Positions 28,193 through 36,968 of a stretch of DNA of 64,000 nucleotides are shown one piece after another (positions within the stretch are counted from its first letter, which is position 1; each line of letters begins with the position of its first letter). The notes beneath the pieces were generated by a model, which worked only from the letters and a program-made list of their open reading frames with translations, made no database searches and was not told where the DNA came from. The position numbers and the translations under genes were made by a program. The stretch is from Acinetobacter sp. ANC 4558 (GTDB taxonomy: Bacteria; Pseudomonadota; Gammaproteobacteria; Pseudomonadales; Moraxellaceae). The stretch covers positions 112,587-176,586 of the forward strand of contig NZ_NEGH01000006.1 of the NCBI RefSeq assembly GCF_002135375.1, read 5' to 3'.

Positions 28193-28220
28193 AGTAGCAT
28201 CCATATTAAATTAAAAGATT

Positions 28221-28250
28221 ATTCATATTTATCATCACTTAAATATGAAT
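28221..28250 (-). promoter_or_regulatory. Conserved 5'-UTR hairpin of paralogue B
   Basis: Read on the minus strand: ATTCATATTTA, loop AGTGATGA, TAAATATGAAT; a perfect 11-bp stem ending 28 bases before the start codon. Compared with the first copy the loop is kept at seven of eight bases, while G-C in the stem becomes T-A on both sides. Confidence 0.6.
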
Positions 28251-28525
28251 GTTGTAATGCTAGAAGTTTTAAAAGGTCAGCGCAAACAATATAACAAAGC
28301 AAAACAGTCGGGTTACATAGCCCGTACAGCACCTATTAAAAGTGTATTTTTTTTGTGAAATTTGAATAATATTTCAACATTAGTTGTATCAAAATATATG
28401 AAATTTTAATGAAATATATTTAAAAAAGCTTCTCAGATTTGAAATTATCATTTACGGATAAATTACATTGAAACTATACAAAAAATTGATAGCATAGAAA
28501 AATATTCCACATATTAAGATTTTCT

Positions 28526-29518
28526 GTGAAAATTTCTCCGAGTCAACGCATCCCTACACATATTATTTCTGGTTTTTTAGGTGCAGGAAAGACTACACTT
28601 TTAAAATCATTATTGAGCCAAAAACCTGAAAATGAACTTTGGGCAGTGGTGATTAATGAATTTGGACAAATTGGAGTTGATCAGCTTTTACTGATCAATG
28701 AAGAAGGTTATGCCATCAAAGAATTACTTGGTGGCTGTTTATGTTGTAGTAGCCAATTGAGTATGCAGTTAACGTTATCTCGATTACTGAGTGACGTTAA
28801 ACCTCATCGTTTATTTATAGAGCCTACAGGACTTGGACATCCTGCGCAGATTATTGAGCAATTAACTGAGTTACATTGGCAACCTTATTTAGAGATCAGA
28901 AGTCCTGTAACTGTTATTGATGGTTCAAAATTGCATGATTCTGCATGGGCACAACAAAACTTATATAAAGATCAATTGAAATCTGCACAAATTGTAGCTA
29001 TATCACACCAAGACTTAATGACTCAGTCTGATGAGCAAGCTCTAAATCATTTAAAACAGGAATACTATGCATATGGGCAAAAGTGGGTGACTTCAACACA
29101 TGGAAATCTGAATTTAGATGAAATTGAAGCACCATATCGAGGTATAAGGCGTCAAATTCAACCCTTATTAAAGATTCAAAAAACATTAGTGGCAAATCAG
29201 GAAATGCCTGAAATTAAACAGCTCCCATATCATTATATAGAAACTACACAAGGATATAGTGTGGCTGGCTGGAAATTCTCTAAACAATGGATTTTTAGTT
29301 TTGATGATGTATTGGATTTACTTTGTGAACAGCAAGATTGGTTGAGAATTAAAGCGGTATTTAATACGACTCAAGGATGGAAATCTTTTAATTTTAATCC
29401 CGAACAATTTAATTATCAGAGTACCGAAGAAAGTATTGATAATCGGATTGAAATTATTTATCAAGAAGAAAGAGATTGGAGTCAATTTGAAGCCTTATTA
29501 CTTTCATACCAACAATAA
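28526..29518 (+). CDS. CobW/COG0523-family GTPase (putative metallochaperone)
   Basis: 330 aa with a GTP-binding core: Walker A GFLGAGKTTLL at about 16-26, the family metal motif GGCLCC at 69-74 (C71, C73, C74), VINEFGQIGVD, and a C-terminal CobW_C-type domain with GWKFSKQWIFSFDDVLDLL. COG0523 proteins such as YeiR and ZigA handle zinc or other metals. The start is GTG. No Zur site was clear upstream, so the zinc link rests on the family alone. Confidence 0.88.
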   Translation: MKISPSQRIPTHIISGFLGAGKTTLLKSLLSQKPENELWAVVINEFGQIGVDQLLLINEEGYAIKELLGGCLCCSSQLSMQLTLSRLLSDVKPHRLFIEPTGLGHPAQIIEQLTELHWQPYLEIRSPVTVIDGSKLHDSAWAQQNLYKDQLKSAQIVAISHQDLMTQSDEQALNHLKQEYYAYGQKWVTSTHGNLNLDEIEAPYRGIRRQIQPLLKIQKTLVANQEMPEIKQLPYHYIETTQGYSVAGWKFSKQWIFSFDDVLDLLCEQQDWLRIKAVFNTTQGWKSFNFNPEQFNYQSTEESIDNRIEIIYQEERDWSQFEALLLSYQQ

Positions 29519-29600
29519 GAGCACTTATATTTAAATGAATATGTGAAGAAATGACAAATAGAAATCAGGTATGCTATGCGCCAAAATTGAGGAAAGATTT

Positions 29601-30131
29601 ATGGCGTTAAAAGCGACAATTTATAAGGCAGATTTGAATATTGCCAATATGGATCTTCATCAATATGGTGATTATCAGTTAACGATGGCATTACATCCAT
29701 CGGAGACACTAGAACGATTAATGGTTCGCCTTTTAGCTTATGCTAAATATGCAGATGAAGCTTTAGAGTTTACTAAAGATTTATTTGAGACAGATGAACC
29801 TGCTCTCTGGGAAAAAGATTTAACGGGTCAATTTGTTAAATGGATTGAAGTCGGGTGCCCTGATGAAGATAAAGTTAAAAAAGCCGCTGCTCGTTGTAAA
29901 CAAGTAGCTGTGATTACGTATGGTTCATCTGTGAATGAATGGTACAAAAGGAATAGTAAATTAAAAACTTTAAAAAATGTTCAGGTATGGCAACTTTCGA
30001 CTGAGACAACACTTGCAATACAAACATTGTGTGAACGTACCATGAAGCTGCAATTGAACGTCATGGATGGGGAGTGGACATTGATTGGAGATCATGCTCA
30101 AGCGAGTATTGAGTGGATACAATTACAGTAA
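29601..30131 (+). CDS. yaeQ: YaeQ family protein
   Basis: 176 aa from the ATG at 29601, preceded by GAGGAAAG; an in-frame ATG at 29571 would add ten residues not found at usual YaeQ starts. The sequence MALKATIYKADLNIANMD, the HPSETLERLMVRLLAYA block and WIEVGCPDEDKVKKAAARC are the family signature, a PD-(D/E)xK-like fold of unknown biochemical role. The FKBP gene follows 28 bases later. Confidence 0.95.
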   Translation: MALKATIYKADLNIANMDLHQYGDYQLTMALHPSETLERLMVRLLAYAKYADEALEFTKDLFETDEPALWEKDLTGQFVKWIEVGCPDEDKVKKAAARCKQVAVITYGSSVNEWYKRNSKLKTLKNVQVWQLSTETTLAIQTLCERTMKLQLNVMDGEWTLIGDHAQASIEWIQLQ

Positions 30132-30159
30132 TTTTAATATAGATAAAAGAGTGAAGATT

Positions 30160-30498
30160 ATGACTAGCGAATTAGAAATTGTTGACTTGAAAGTTGGTGA
30201 AGGTAATGAAGCAGTTAAGGGTGCTTTAATTACTACACATTATACAGGTTGGTTAGAAGATGGAACTAAGTTTGATTCTTCAGTTGACCGTGGTAGTTAT
30301 TTTGAATGTGTAATTGGAACTGGTCGTGTTATTAAAGGTTGGGATCAAGGAATTATAGGAATGAAAGTTGGTGGGAAAAGAAAGCTTATTGTTCCTGCTC
30401 ATTTAGCATATGGTAATCGTAAAATGGGTAATATTATTCCAGCGAATTCAAATTTGATTTTTGAAATTGAATTATTCGATGTTAGAACACGCGATTAA
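30160..30498 (+). CDS. FKBP-type peptidyl-prolyl cis-trans isomerase
   Basis: 112 aa from the ATG at 30160 (the upstream ATG at 30085 lies inside yaeQ). One FKBP domain with no signal peptide: TTHYTGWLEDGTKFDSSVDRG, the GxGxVIKGWDQGI motif (GTGRVIKGWDQGIIGMKVGG), LIVPAHLAYGNRKMG and LIFEIELFDV. It catalyses prolyl isomerisation in the cytoplasm. It is the last core gene before the AT-rich stretch that leads into the secretion/lipid cluster. Confidence 0.95.
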   Translation: MTSELEIVDLKVGEGNEAVKGALITTHYTGWLEDGTKFDSSVDRGSYFECVIGTGRVIKGWDQGIIGMKVGGKRKLIVPAHLAYGNRKMGNIIPANSNLIFEIELFDVRTRD

Positions 30499-30613
30499 AG
30501 AGAATATGATTATTTTAAGTTATCATAATATAATTTGAACATTATATTATTGAAATAAAATATTTTTATTATTAATTTTATACCTTGAATTAGATAAAGT
30601 ATTATTTAGATTT

Positions 30614-30633
30614 GGCAACTCTTTTGAGTTGCC
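30614..30633 (+). terminator. Inverted repeat downstream of the FKBP gene
   Basis: GGCAACTC-TTTT-GAGTTGCC, a perfect 8-bp stem. No T run follows, so it may be a weak terminator or a 3'-end processing structure. Confidence 0.45.
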
Positions 30634-30639
30634 AGTATT

Positions 30640-31539
30640 ATACAATAAAAAATGAGTATATAGATTCAAATTATCTTTTTGAATATTTATAAAATATTTT
30701 TAAATATAAGGAGGGGTTGTCTATAAATTAGGTAAGATGTTGTATATTCATATCTAAATTAATAATATTTTTATTCAATTAATTATGTAGTATGCTACAT
30801 CTAGTATTAAAAGATCTTAGGATGAAATTACATTATATTTTAATCAAGTTCTATTTTATTTATGAGTTATCTAATCAGTTTTATTTGAGCTAAGTTATCA
30901 TTTATTTATTTTTATTACATATTAAAATTATTAATAAAATAGATAAATTAAAATCAAATAATTGTCTTAAAATATATAAAAAACACTTTTAATAAACGTT
31001 ATCAATAATTTGTATCGTTATTTTTTAGATAGCTTATAGATTTATATAAAAATAAATAATTATTCTGAACTCCCTTTTTTATAATTTCGATTATTTTAAT
31101 TAGTATTATATAATTAATATTTAAGAATAAATTAACAATAAAAAAAATAAAAAAAAAGCGTGAAAATTAGATTAAAAAATAATATACTGTGACCAAGTTG
31201 GCATATTTTGCTATTGAGCTAAATCAATTCACTCAAATAATTAGTTTTTTTAATGTATTAGGTACTAACTGTGCTTTGTATTTGGTGTAAAAAGTCATTA
31301 TCTACTGAATGTTATTAAACTTAAATCATTTGAATACAAGAATTAATGAAGTTAATGCAACAAATATTTCTATGTCGCCGTAGCAGTGTTTGTTTTTGTT
31401 TTAAATAGTAATGTGAAAGAGCTTCGGTTTTGCTCCAAACATTGCATTTAAAAATAGTGTTGATGTAGAGAGATAATATCAAACTATTGATCACTATCTT
31501 GGCCGTGAATGGCATTTCTAACTATAAAAGTAGGTAATA
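30640..31539. other. Very AT-rich leader region of the secretion/lipid cluster
   Basis: About 900 bases with no supported gene. The part around 30660-31190 is extreme; for example, 30901-30960 holds only three G or C in 60 bases. This is typical of H-NS-bound, horizontally acquired promoter DNA. The stretch near 31190-31530 is less extreme and should hold the tpsA promoter, but no confident -35/-10 pair was singled out. A 64-codon antisense ORF here looks like chance. Confidence 0.7.
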
Positions 31540-34083
31540 ATGAAAGATAAACAAAACTTTATGAAATTAAATCCATTAGCAGTATCGATTTTATTAGCAT
31601 TACCAGCAGTAGCAAGTGCTGCAGATATTGGGATGGTGAATGGTCGTATTACTTCAGCAAATGGTGTTCCAATAATTGATATTAATCAAGCCAATGGCAA
31701 CGGTATCTCCCATAATGTTTATGACAAATTAAATGTTGGTAAAGAAGGTTTAATTTTTAATAATAGTCAAAATGGTGCAAATACAGTCTTAGGTGGGCAG
31801 ATTGCTGGAAACAGTAATTTAGCATCTGGAACTGCAAGCATTATTCTTAATGAGGTAACTTCTAGAAATAGTAGTACATTAAATGGAATGATGGAAGTTG
31901 CAGGAGATAAAGCGCACCTTATTATTGCAAACCCAAATGGAATAACTTGTAATGGATGTGGTTTTATTAATAGTGAAAAAGTCACTATGACCACAGGTAC
32001 ACCTAATTTAGAGAATGATACCTTAAATGGGTTTTCGGTAAATGGTGGAACAATTACAGTAAACGGTTTAACAAATGATTCACCAACTGCCATTTTATCA
32101 CGTGCAATTGTGGTAAGCGGTGATCTACGTGTTGCAGATAATGAGTTAACTCTAATTGCTGGAACGAATCTTATTGATGCTGAAAATCAAGTGAAAGGTA
32201 GCGTAGGGGCTCAAGGAGCAAGACGTACTTATGGTATTGATGTTGCAAGACTTGGTGGAATGTATGCAAATAAAATTAATTTAATTAGTACTGAAAGCGG
32301 AGTGGGTGTACGTAACGCAGGGACACTCGTTGGCGGACAAGGTGGTATTCAAATTGATACAAATGGCCGTCTTATCAATAGTAATGCACGAATAATGGCG
32401 AGTGGTGCTATTGATTTAAAAACAAATGGTACATTAGATAATACAACCGGTAAAATAGTAAGTAATAATGCTGTTTCTATCGATACACGTAATGGTGCGA
32501 TTACTAATACACGTGCAGGCAATATTATGTCTGATACCAATGTTTTAATAAGTAGTGGTCGACTTGATAATACCAATGGTAAAATTGCAGCTGCCCAAAT
32601 GGTCGCAATTAATACCAATAATGCTGAATTGATGAATACTGGAAAAGGTAAGAATGTCGGAATTGAAGCTGGTATTGTTGCTTTAGAAACAGGTAAATTA
32701 AATAATCGAAATGGGCAAATCCAAGGTTTTTATGTAGGTACGCAATCGAGCAGTGTTGATAACCGTAATGGTTCAATTGAGTCAAATGGTGACATTGATA
32801 TATCAAGTGCAGGCACAGTTGATAATACTTCTGGTTTAATTCGTAGTGGTCTTGGTCATGTTCGAATTGCCGCTGCAGGTAGTCGATTAATAAATAATAA
32901 TACGCGTTCTGCTGACACAGCTAGTAAAGATGCATTAGGAATTATTGCTGGGGCTGGAGGTGTTCAGTTAGTTGCAGCTAACTTAGAAAATACAGTTGGT
33001 CAAATTGCTTCAGCTGGAAATATTGATATTTCAGCATCAAATCATGTAAATAATTATAAAAGTAGAATTATATCTGAAGGAATTACCTCTATACTGGCTG
33101 CGACATTAACCAATAGTCAATCAGGTATTAATGGTAAAACAGGTGTCAATGTTAATCTGACTGGTAATTTAACCAATAGCCTTGCTATTATTTCTGCTGA
33201 TGAAGGTAATGTTAATATTCAAGCGAATAATATTTCGAATACAGCAGGAGTAATTCTTGGTGAAGATATTAATTTAAATGCTGTTAACAATATTAATAAT
33301 GATACTGGATTTATTGCCGCAACAAATAATTTAGCTGTGAATGCTGGTAATACAGTTACGAATGCTAATGGTTCCAATTTTGGTCATCACTACGGTATTT
33401 TTCTGGGTATGACGAATCAGCAAGGCGGTATGGTTGCGCGTAATGGTATAGAAATTAATTCAAAATCATTAAATAATTATAATAGTCGTATTGTGGCAGA
33501 AAATGGTGCATTAAACTTAAATATAATAGGAGCATTATTGAATGATCGTAGTTTATTAACTGCAGGTAATGGTGCATCTAGTATAAAAGCAGCTTCCATT
33601 TCGAGTGACTATTCAACAGTTTATTCAAAAGGAGATCTCATAATTGATACTGGAACTTTATCATTAAATAGCTCTGGCAACATTATTGATAATAATGCAA
33701 CTGGTATTATTGCAACTGATGGAGCATTAACATTAAACGTTGCGAACAACTTTACGAATAATGGTTGGATTTCGAGTAAGGAAAACCTCAATGTGAATGT
33801 TCAAGGCACATTAACTAATCGTAATGCTATTCATTCAGAAAAAGAATTAAGTGTTACTGCAAATCGTGTGAATAATTCTAGAAATATGGTTGGCGATACA
33901 AAAATCACTGTGAATGCTACTGATCGAATTACGAATACAGGTAATTTATTTAGTGAAGGGACTGCTGATATTAATGCATCTCGTATTCAAAACAATGGAC
34001 GAAATTCAGTATTAGGTGGTCGTCAAGGTTTAGAACTACATGGCAATACTGTTACTGGTAGCGGTATCGTGGTTGGATTGTAA
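31540..34083 (+). CDS. Two-partner-secretion exoprotein TpsA (filamentous haemagglutinin type, short)
   Basis: 847 aa. A Sec signal peptide ends at AVASA (residue 27). The TPS secretion domain follows (about 28-260) with NPNGITCNGCGFIN at 131-144; its C137 and C140 are the only cysteines. The rest is haemagglutinin-type beta-helix text with repeated N-x-x-G-x-I and DNTNGKI-like units, interrupted near 614-632 by GHHYGIFLGMTNQQGG. The protein is short for this family and ends at VTGSGIVVGL with no toxin module, VENN motif or anchor domain. The transporter tpsB follows 55 bases later, so this is a secreted or surface-held protein. Lipid-synthesis genes follow in the same direction. Confidence 0.92.
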   Translation: MKDKQNFMKLNPLAVSILLALPAVASAADIGMVNGRITSANGVPIIDINQANGNGISHNVYDKLNVGKEGLIFNNSQNGANTVLGGQIAGNSNLASGTASIILNEVTSRNSSTLNGMMEVAGDKAHLIIANPNGITCNGCGFINSEKVTMTTGTPNLENDTLNGFSVNGGTITVNGLTNDSPTAILSRAIVVSGDLRVADNELTLIAGTNLIDAENQVKGSVGAQGARRTYGIDVARLGGMYANKINLISTESGVGVRNAGTLVGGQGGIQIDTNGRLINSNARIMASGAIDLKTNGTLDNTTGKIVSNNAVSIDTRNGAITNTRAGNIMSDTNVLISSGRLDNTNGKIAAAQMVAINTNNAELMNTGKGKNVGIEAGIVALETGKLNNRNGQIQGFYVGTQSSSVDNRNGSIESNGDIDISSAGTVDNTSGLIRSGLGHVRIAAAGSRLINNNTRSADTASKDALGIIAGAGGVQLVAANLENTVGQIASAGNIDISASNHVNNYKSRIISEGITSILAATLTNSQSGINGKTGVNVNLTGNLTNSLAIISADEGNVNIQANNISNTAGVILGEDINLNAVNNINNDTGFIAATNNLAVNAGNTVTNANGSNFGHHYGIFLGMTNQQGGMVARNGIEINSKSLNNYNSRIVAENGALNLNIIGALLNDRSLLTAGNGASSIKAASISSDYSTVYSKGDLIIDTGTLSLNSSGNIIDNNATGIIATDGALTLNVANNFTNNGWISSKENLNVNVQGTLTNRNAIHSEKELSVTANRVNNSRNMVGDTKITVNATDRITNTGNLFSEGTADINASRIQNNGRNSVLGGRQGLELHGNTVTGSGIVVGL

Positions 34084-34100
34084 TTAATAAAGTTTAAAAG

Positions 34101-34125
34101 GGAGCAGCAATGCTGCTGCCTTTTT
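34101..34125 (+). terminator. Hairpin between tpsA and tpsB (partial terminator)
   Basis: GGAGCAGC-AAT-GCTGCTGCC followed by TTTTT: a GC-rich stem in very AT-rich surroundings, 17 bases after tpsA. It would lower transcription of tpsB and everything after it relative to the exoprotein. Confidence 0.7.
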
Positions 34126-34138
34126 CAGGCAAAAACTT

Positions 34139-35794
34139 ATGAAAAATACAATACAGCCTTTACTTATTCTTTGTTCTTTAGGGATTGCAGAACAGGTTAT
34201 CGCAGATGTTGATTTAAATAGATTAACGAAGGCACAGCAAGAACTTGATAAAAGTTTACGTCTTGAAACTCAAGTGAGTAAGAAAGATGTTTATTCAAAA
34301 GTTGAAGCTTTTACCATTAATAATATTGAATTTCCGATTGAAGAGAGTTGTATAGAAGTTGATGAATTAGTTTTAGACAATGATTTTTTAAATGATACAA
34401 ATATTAAGAAAATAAAAGCAGATGTTACTGGACGTTGTTTAGGTCCGAATGGTATTTGGAAACTTGCGAGTACGTTACAAGATTACTTTATTAAATCTGG
34501 TTATATCACGACACGAGTAGAAGTTCCTGATCAGGATTTATCATCTAAAAAACTCGTATTAGTTGTTGTTCCTGGCAGAATTGAAGACATTATTATTAAA
34601 AATAATGATGTTAAAAATTGGATTCTACCTTTTAAGTCTGATCAGATTTTAAATGTTCGTGACCTTGAGCAAGGCGTTGAAACTTTACAAAAGGTACCAA
34701 GTTTAAACGTCAAGATCGATATTGAGCCAGGCAATAAAAATGGTTTTAGCCATGTTGTGATTGATACAGGGCGTAAAAAAAACTGGAATATACGGGCATG
34801 GGCAAATAACTGGGGAGATGAAGGAACTGGCCAAAATTTAATAGGAGGGGCAGCATATCTTTATAACTTGACGAAAATGAATGACATTTTCTCTCTCTCT
34901 GGCACGACAAATGCCGAACATGAAACAGGTCGTTATAAAAGCGTGAGTGCGTATTACTCAGTACCATTTGGGTATTGGGATTTTGATTTGTTTTATAGTA
35001 AAAGTCAGTCGAGACAGAGCCTAAATATTGGTCCATTTGCTTTTAATTACTTTGGGGATACTGAATATTCCAGTCTGAAAGCATCTCGAACAGTTTATCG
35101 AGATACAGACAAAAAAATAACCTTAAGTAGCGAGTTATTCCATCGCAAGGTAAGCAATAGATTAGAAGATATAGAATTGGTATTACAAAAACGTGATATG
35201 ACAAATTTACGTTTTGGTCTCAATTTAAAGAAAAACATAACAGGTGCATTGTTAGATACAACCTTGACTTATCAGAGATTTATACCTTGGTTTGGTGCTA
35301 AGGAAACACCAGATATGAAGACTGGTGATGTCAGCAAGTTAAGTAATGTATTTAATTTTGATGTGGATTATACGAAGTTATTAAATAACTTACCTGTGAG
35401 TGCGTATTACAACTTAAAGTTAGGTGCGCAATTTTCTCCCCATTCTTTAACGGTACAAGATCGATTTACGATTGGAGATCGTTGGAGTGTTCGTGGCTTT
35501 GAAAGTACAGCGGCTGGTTTAGATGGTGATAAGGGAGCATATGCTCAAAATACTATTAGCGTCATGACTGGATTCAAAAATCTAGAGTGGTTCTTTGGGG
35601 CGGATTATGGAGTTGTTTTTAAAGATAAAAGTATCAATCTTCGTCATAAGCATTTATTGGGGATGACAACTGGATTTAAAGGTTACTTTAAATCATTCGG
35701 TTATGGTATTTCGGTTTCAAAACCGCTGAATTACCCACAAGCGTTAAGTCCAGATAAATATAACGTTAATTTTAATATTTTTTATCAACTATAA
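34139..35794 (+). CDS. Two-partner-secretion outer-membrane transporter TpsB (ShlB/FhaC/HecB type)
   Basis: 551 aa with a signal peptide (cleavage near VIA at residue 22), then two POTRA domains (FTINNIEFPIEESCIEVDEL from about 58; KKLVLVVVPGRIEDIIIKN near 140-158), and a 16-strand barrel. The conserved loop-6 motif DRWSVRGFEST is present near residue 450, and the chain ends in NIFYQL. It should recognise the TpsA secretion domain in the periplasm and export it. AcpS-like and fatty-acid genes begin 23 bases after the stop, so the transporter belongs to the same operon as the lipid genes. Confidence 0.94.
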   Translation: MKNTIQPLLILCSLGIAEQVIADVDLNRLTKAQQELDKSLRLETQVSKKDVYSKVEAFTINNIEFPIEESCIEVDELVLDNDFLNDTNIKKIKADVTGRCLGPNGIWKLASTLQDYFIKSGYITTRVEVPDQDLSSKKLVLVVVPGRIEDIIIKNNDVKNWILPFKSDQILNVRDLEQGVETLQKVPSLNVKIDIEPGNKNGFSHVVIDTGRKKNWNIRAWANNWGDEGTGQNLIGGAAYLYNLTKMNDIFSLSGTTNAEHETGRYKSVSAYYSVPFGYWDFDLFYSKSQSRQSLNIGPFAFNYFGDTEYSSLKASRTVYRDTDKKITLSSELFHRKVSNRLEDIELVLQKRDMTNLRFGLNLKKNITGALLDTTLTYQRFIPWFGAKETPDMKTGDVSKLSNVFNFDVDYTKLLNNLPVSAYYNLKLGAQFSPHSLTVQDRFTIGDRWSVRGFESTAAGLDGDKGAYAQNTISVMTGFKNLEWFFGADYGVVFKDKSINLRHKHLLGMTTGFKGYFKSFGYGISVSKPLNYPQALSPDKYNVNFNIFYQL

Positions 35795-35817
35795 CGATAT
35801 CTATTGGAGTAAAAAAT

Positions 35818-36186
35818 ATGTTTATTGGTACAGATATTGTTGAAGTTGAACGTATTCAACGTGCAATTATACGTTCTGGGAAACCATTTCTTGAAAGAAT
35901 ATATACGGATACAGAAATTTTAAAAATTGGTCTCAATGACATCAACTATGAACGCGCATCAGGTTTTTGGGCTGCAAAAGAATCTATCGTTAAAGCGATT
36001 GGATTGGGATTCCGTAATGGGATTTTGTTTCATGATGTTGAAGTAATACATGATGAATATGGGGCTCCCTCTTTTTTACTGCATGGTCGATTAAAAGAAA
36101 TTTTAGAGGAAAAAGGTGTTTCGAAAATTTCCTTGAGTATTTCGCATTGTCGAACACATGCCATTGCAATCACAGCGATTGTTTAA
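35818..36186 (+). CDS. Holo-ACP synthase-type 4'-phosphopantetheinyl transferase
   Basis: 122 aa, the size of AcpS. It has FIGTDIVEVERI at residues 2-13 (metal-binding Asp), FWAAKESIVKAIG at 50-62 with the catalytic E-x-x-x-K pair (E55, K59), and a C-terminal LSISHCRTHAIAITAIV. It transfers the phosphopantetheine arm of CoA to the Ser of an ACP, very probably the one at 37539-37823. A TTGGAGT ribosome-binding site lies upstream. It is cluster-specific; the cell's main acpS is expected elsewhere. Confidence 0.93.
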   Translation: MFIGTDIVEVERIQRAIIRSGKPFLERIYTDTEILKIGLNDINYERASGFWAAKESIVKAIGLGFRNGILFHDVEVIHDEYGAPSFLLHGRLKEILEEKGVSKISLSISHCRTHAIAITAIV

Positions 36187-36209
36187 TAGAAATAATATGA
36201 AGTGTAGTT

Positions 36210-36965
36210 ATGTATAAATACAATGATCTTATTGATCGAAATGTTTTGGTTACAGGTGCCAGTGGTGATATTGGCTTGAGTATTTGTGCTGAATTTTTAA
36301 AGCAAAATGCTCATGTTTACGCACTTTATAATTCAAATTCTGCAGATTTAATACAACTGAAAGATACGCATCCGCAAGGAGATAAATTACACATTATACA
36401 GTGTGATTTAGCAAATAAAGATGCCGTAACTCAGTTATGTGAAGATTTAAATCAACAGATTAAACAGCTTGATATTTTAGTCAATAATGCAGGTGTTGTT
36501 CGAGATAGTCTTTTTGCTTCAATGAGTTTTGAAGATTTTAATACAGTAATAAATACAAATTTATTTGGAACTTTTACTTTAATTAAAGAAGTACTTTTGC
36601 TATTAAGGGCCTCAGAAAGCGCCACTATTATTAATGTTGCATCCATTGCAGCACTAGTTGCAAGCGTAGGTCAAGCGAATTATAGCGCTTCTAAAGGCGC
36701 ATTACTTGCTTTTACTCGTACTTTGGCAGCTGAATTAGCGCCGCGTGGTGTTCGTGTGAATGCTGTTGCACCAGGAATGATTGAATCAAAAATGGTTAAA
36801 AAAGTATCTCGTACAGTAGTTCGAGATACCATCTCAGCAATTCCTTTAAGGCGATTAGGTAAGTGTGAAGAAGTCGCAAATACGATTGCCTACCTAAGCT
36901 CTACTGCATCGAGTTATATCGTTGGTCAAACCATCGTGATCGATGGTGGTATGGTGATGAGGTAA
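36210..36965 (+). CDS. 3-oxoacyl-ACP reductase-like SDR (FabG type)
   Basis: 251 aa with the NAD(P)-binding TGASGDIG (15-22), NNAGVVRDS (92-100), and the catalytic triad Ser145, Tyr158 and Lys162 in YSASKGALLAFTR. The C-terminus reads YIVGQTIVIDGGM as in FabG. It would reduce the beta-keto group of an ACP-bound chain with NADPH. The neighbouring dehydratase starts 3 bases after the stop, so the two are probably translated together. Confidence 0.93.
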   Translation: MYKYNDLIDRNVLVTGASGDIGLSICAEFLKQNAHVYALYNSNSADLIQLKDTHPQGDKLHIIQCDLANKDAVTQLCEDLNQQIKQLDILVNNAGVVRDSLFASMSFEDFNTVINTNLFGTFTLIKEVLLLLRASESATIINVASIAALVASVGQANYSASKGALLAFTRTLAAELAPRGVRVNAVAPGMIESKMVKKVSRTVVRDTISAIPLRRLGKCEEVANTIAYLSSTASSYIVGQTIVIDGGMVMR

Positions 36966-36968
36966 GTT

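Noticed and set aside
31321..31515. 64-codon minus-strand ORF upstream of tpsA
   Set aside because: Low-complexity composition, no ribosome-binding site, no family likeness; it lies in probable promoter DNA.
32300..34000. Repeat array in tpsA as a DNA repeat or CRISPR
   Set aside because: The periodicity is at protein level (haemagglutinin beta-helix units); no exact DNA repeats with regular spacers.
31540..35794. Contact-dependent inhibition (CdiA/CdiB) or TPS toxin system
   Set aside because: TpsA is short, lacks VENN and a toxin C-terminus, and no small immunity gene follows; lipid-synthesis genes follow instead.
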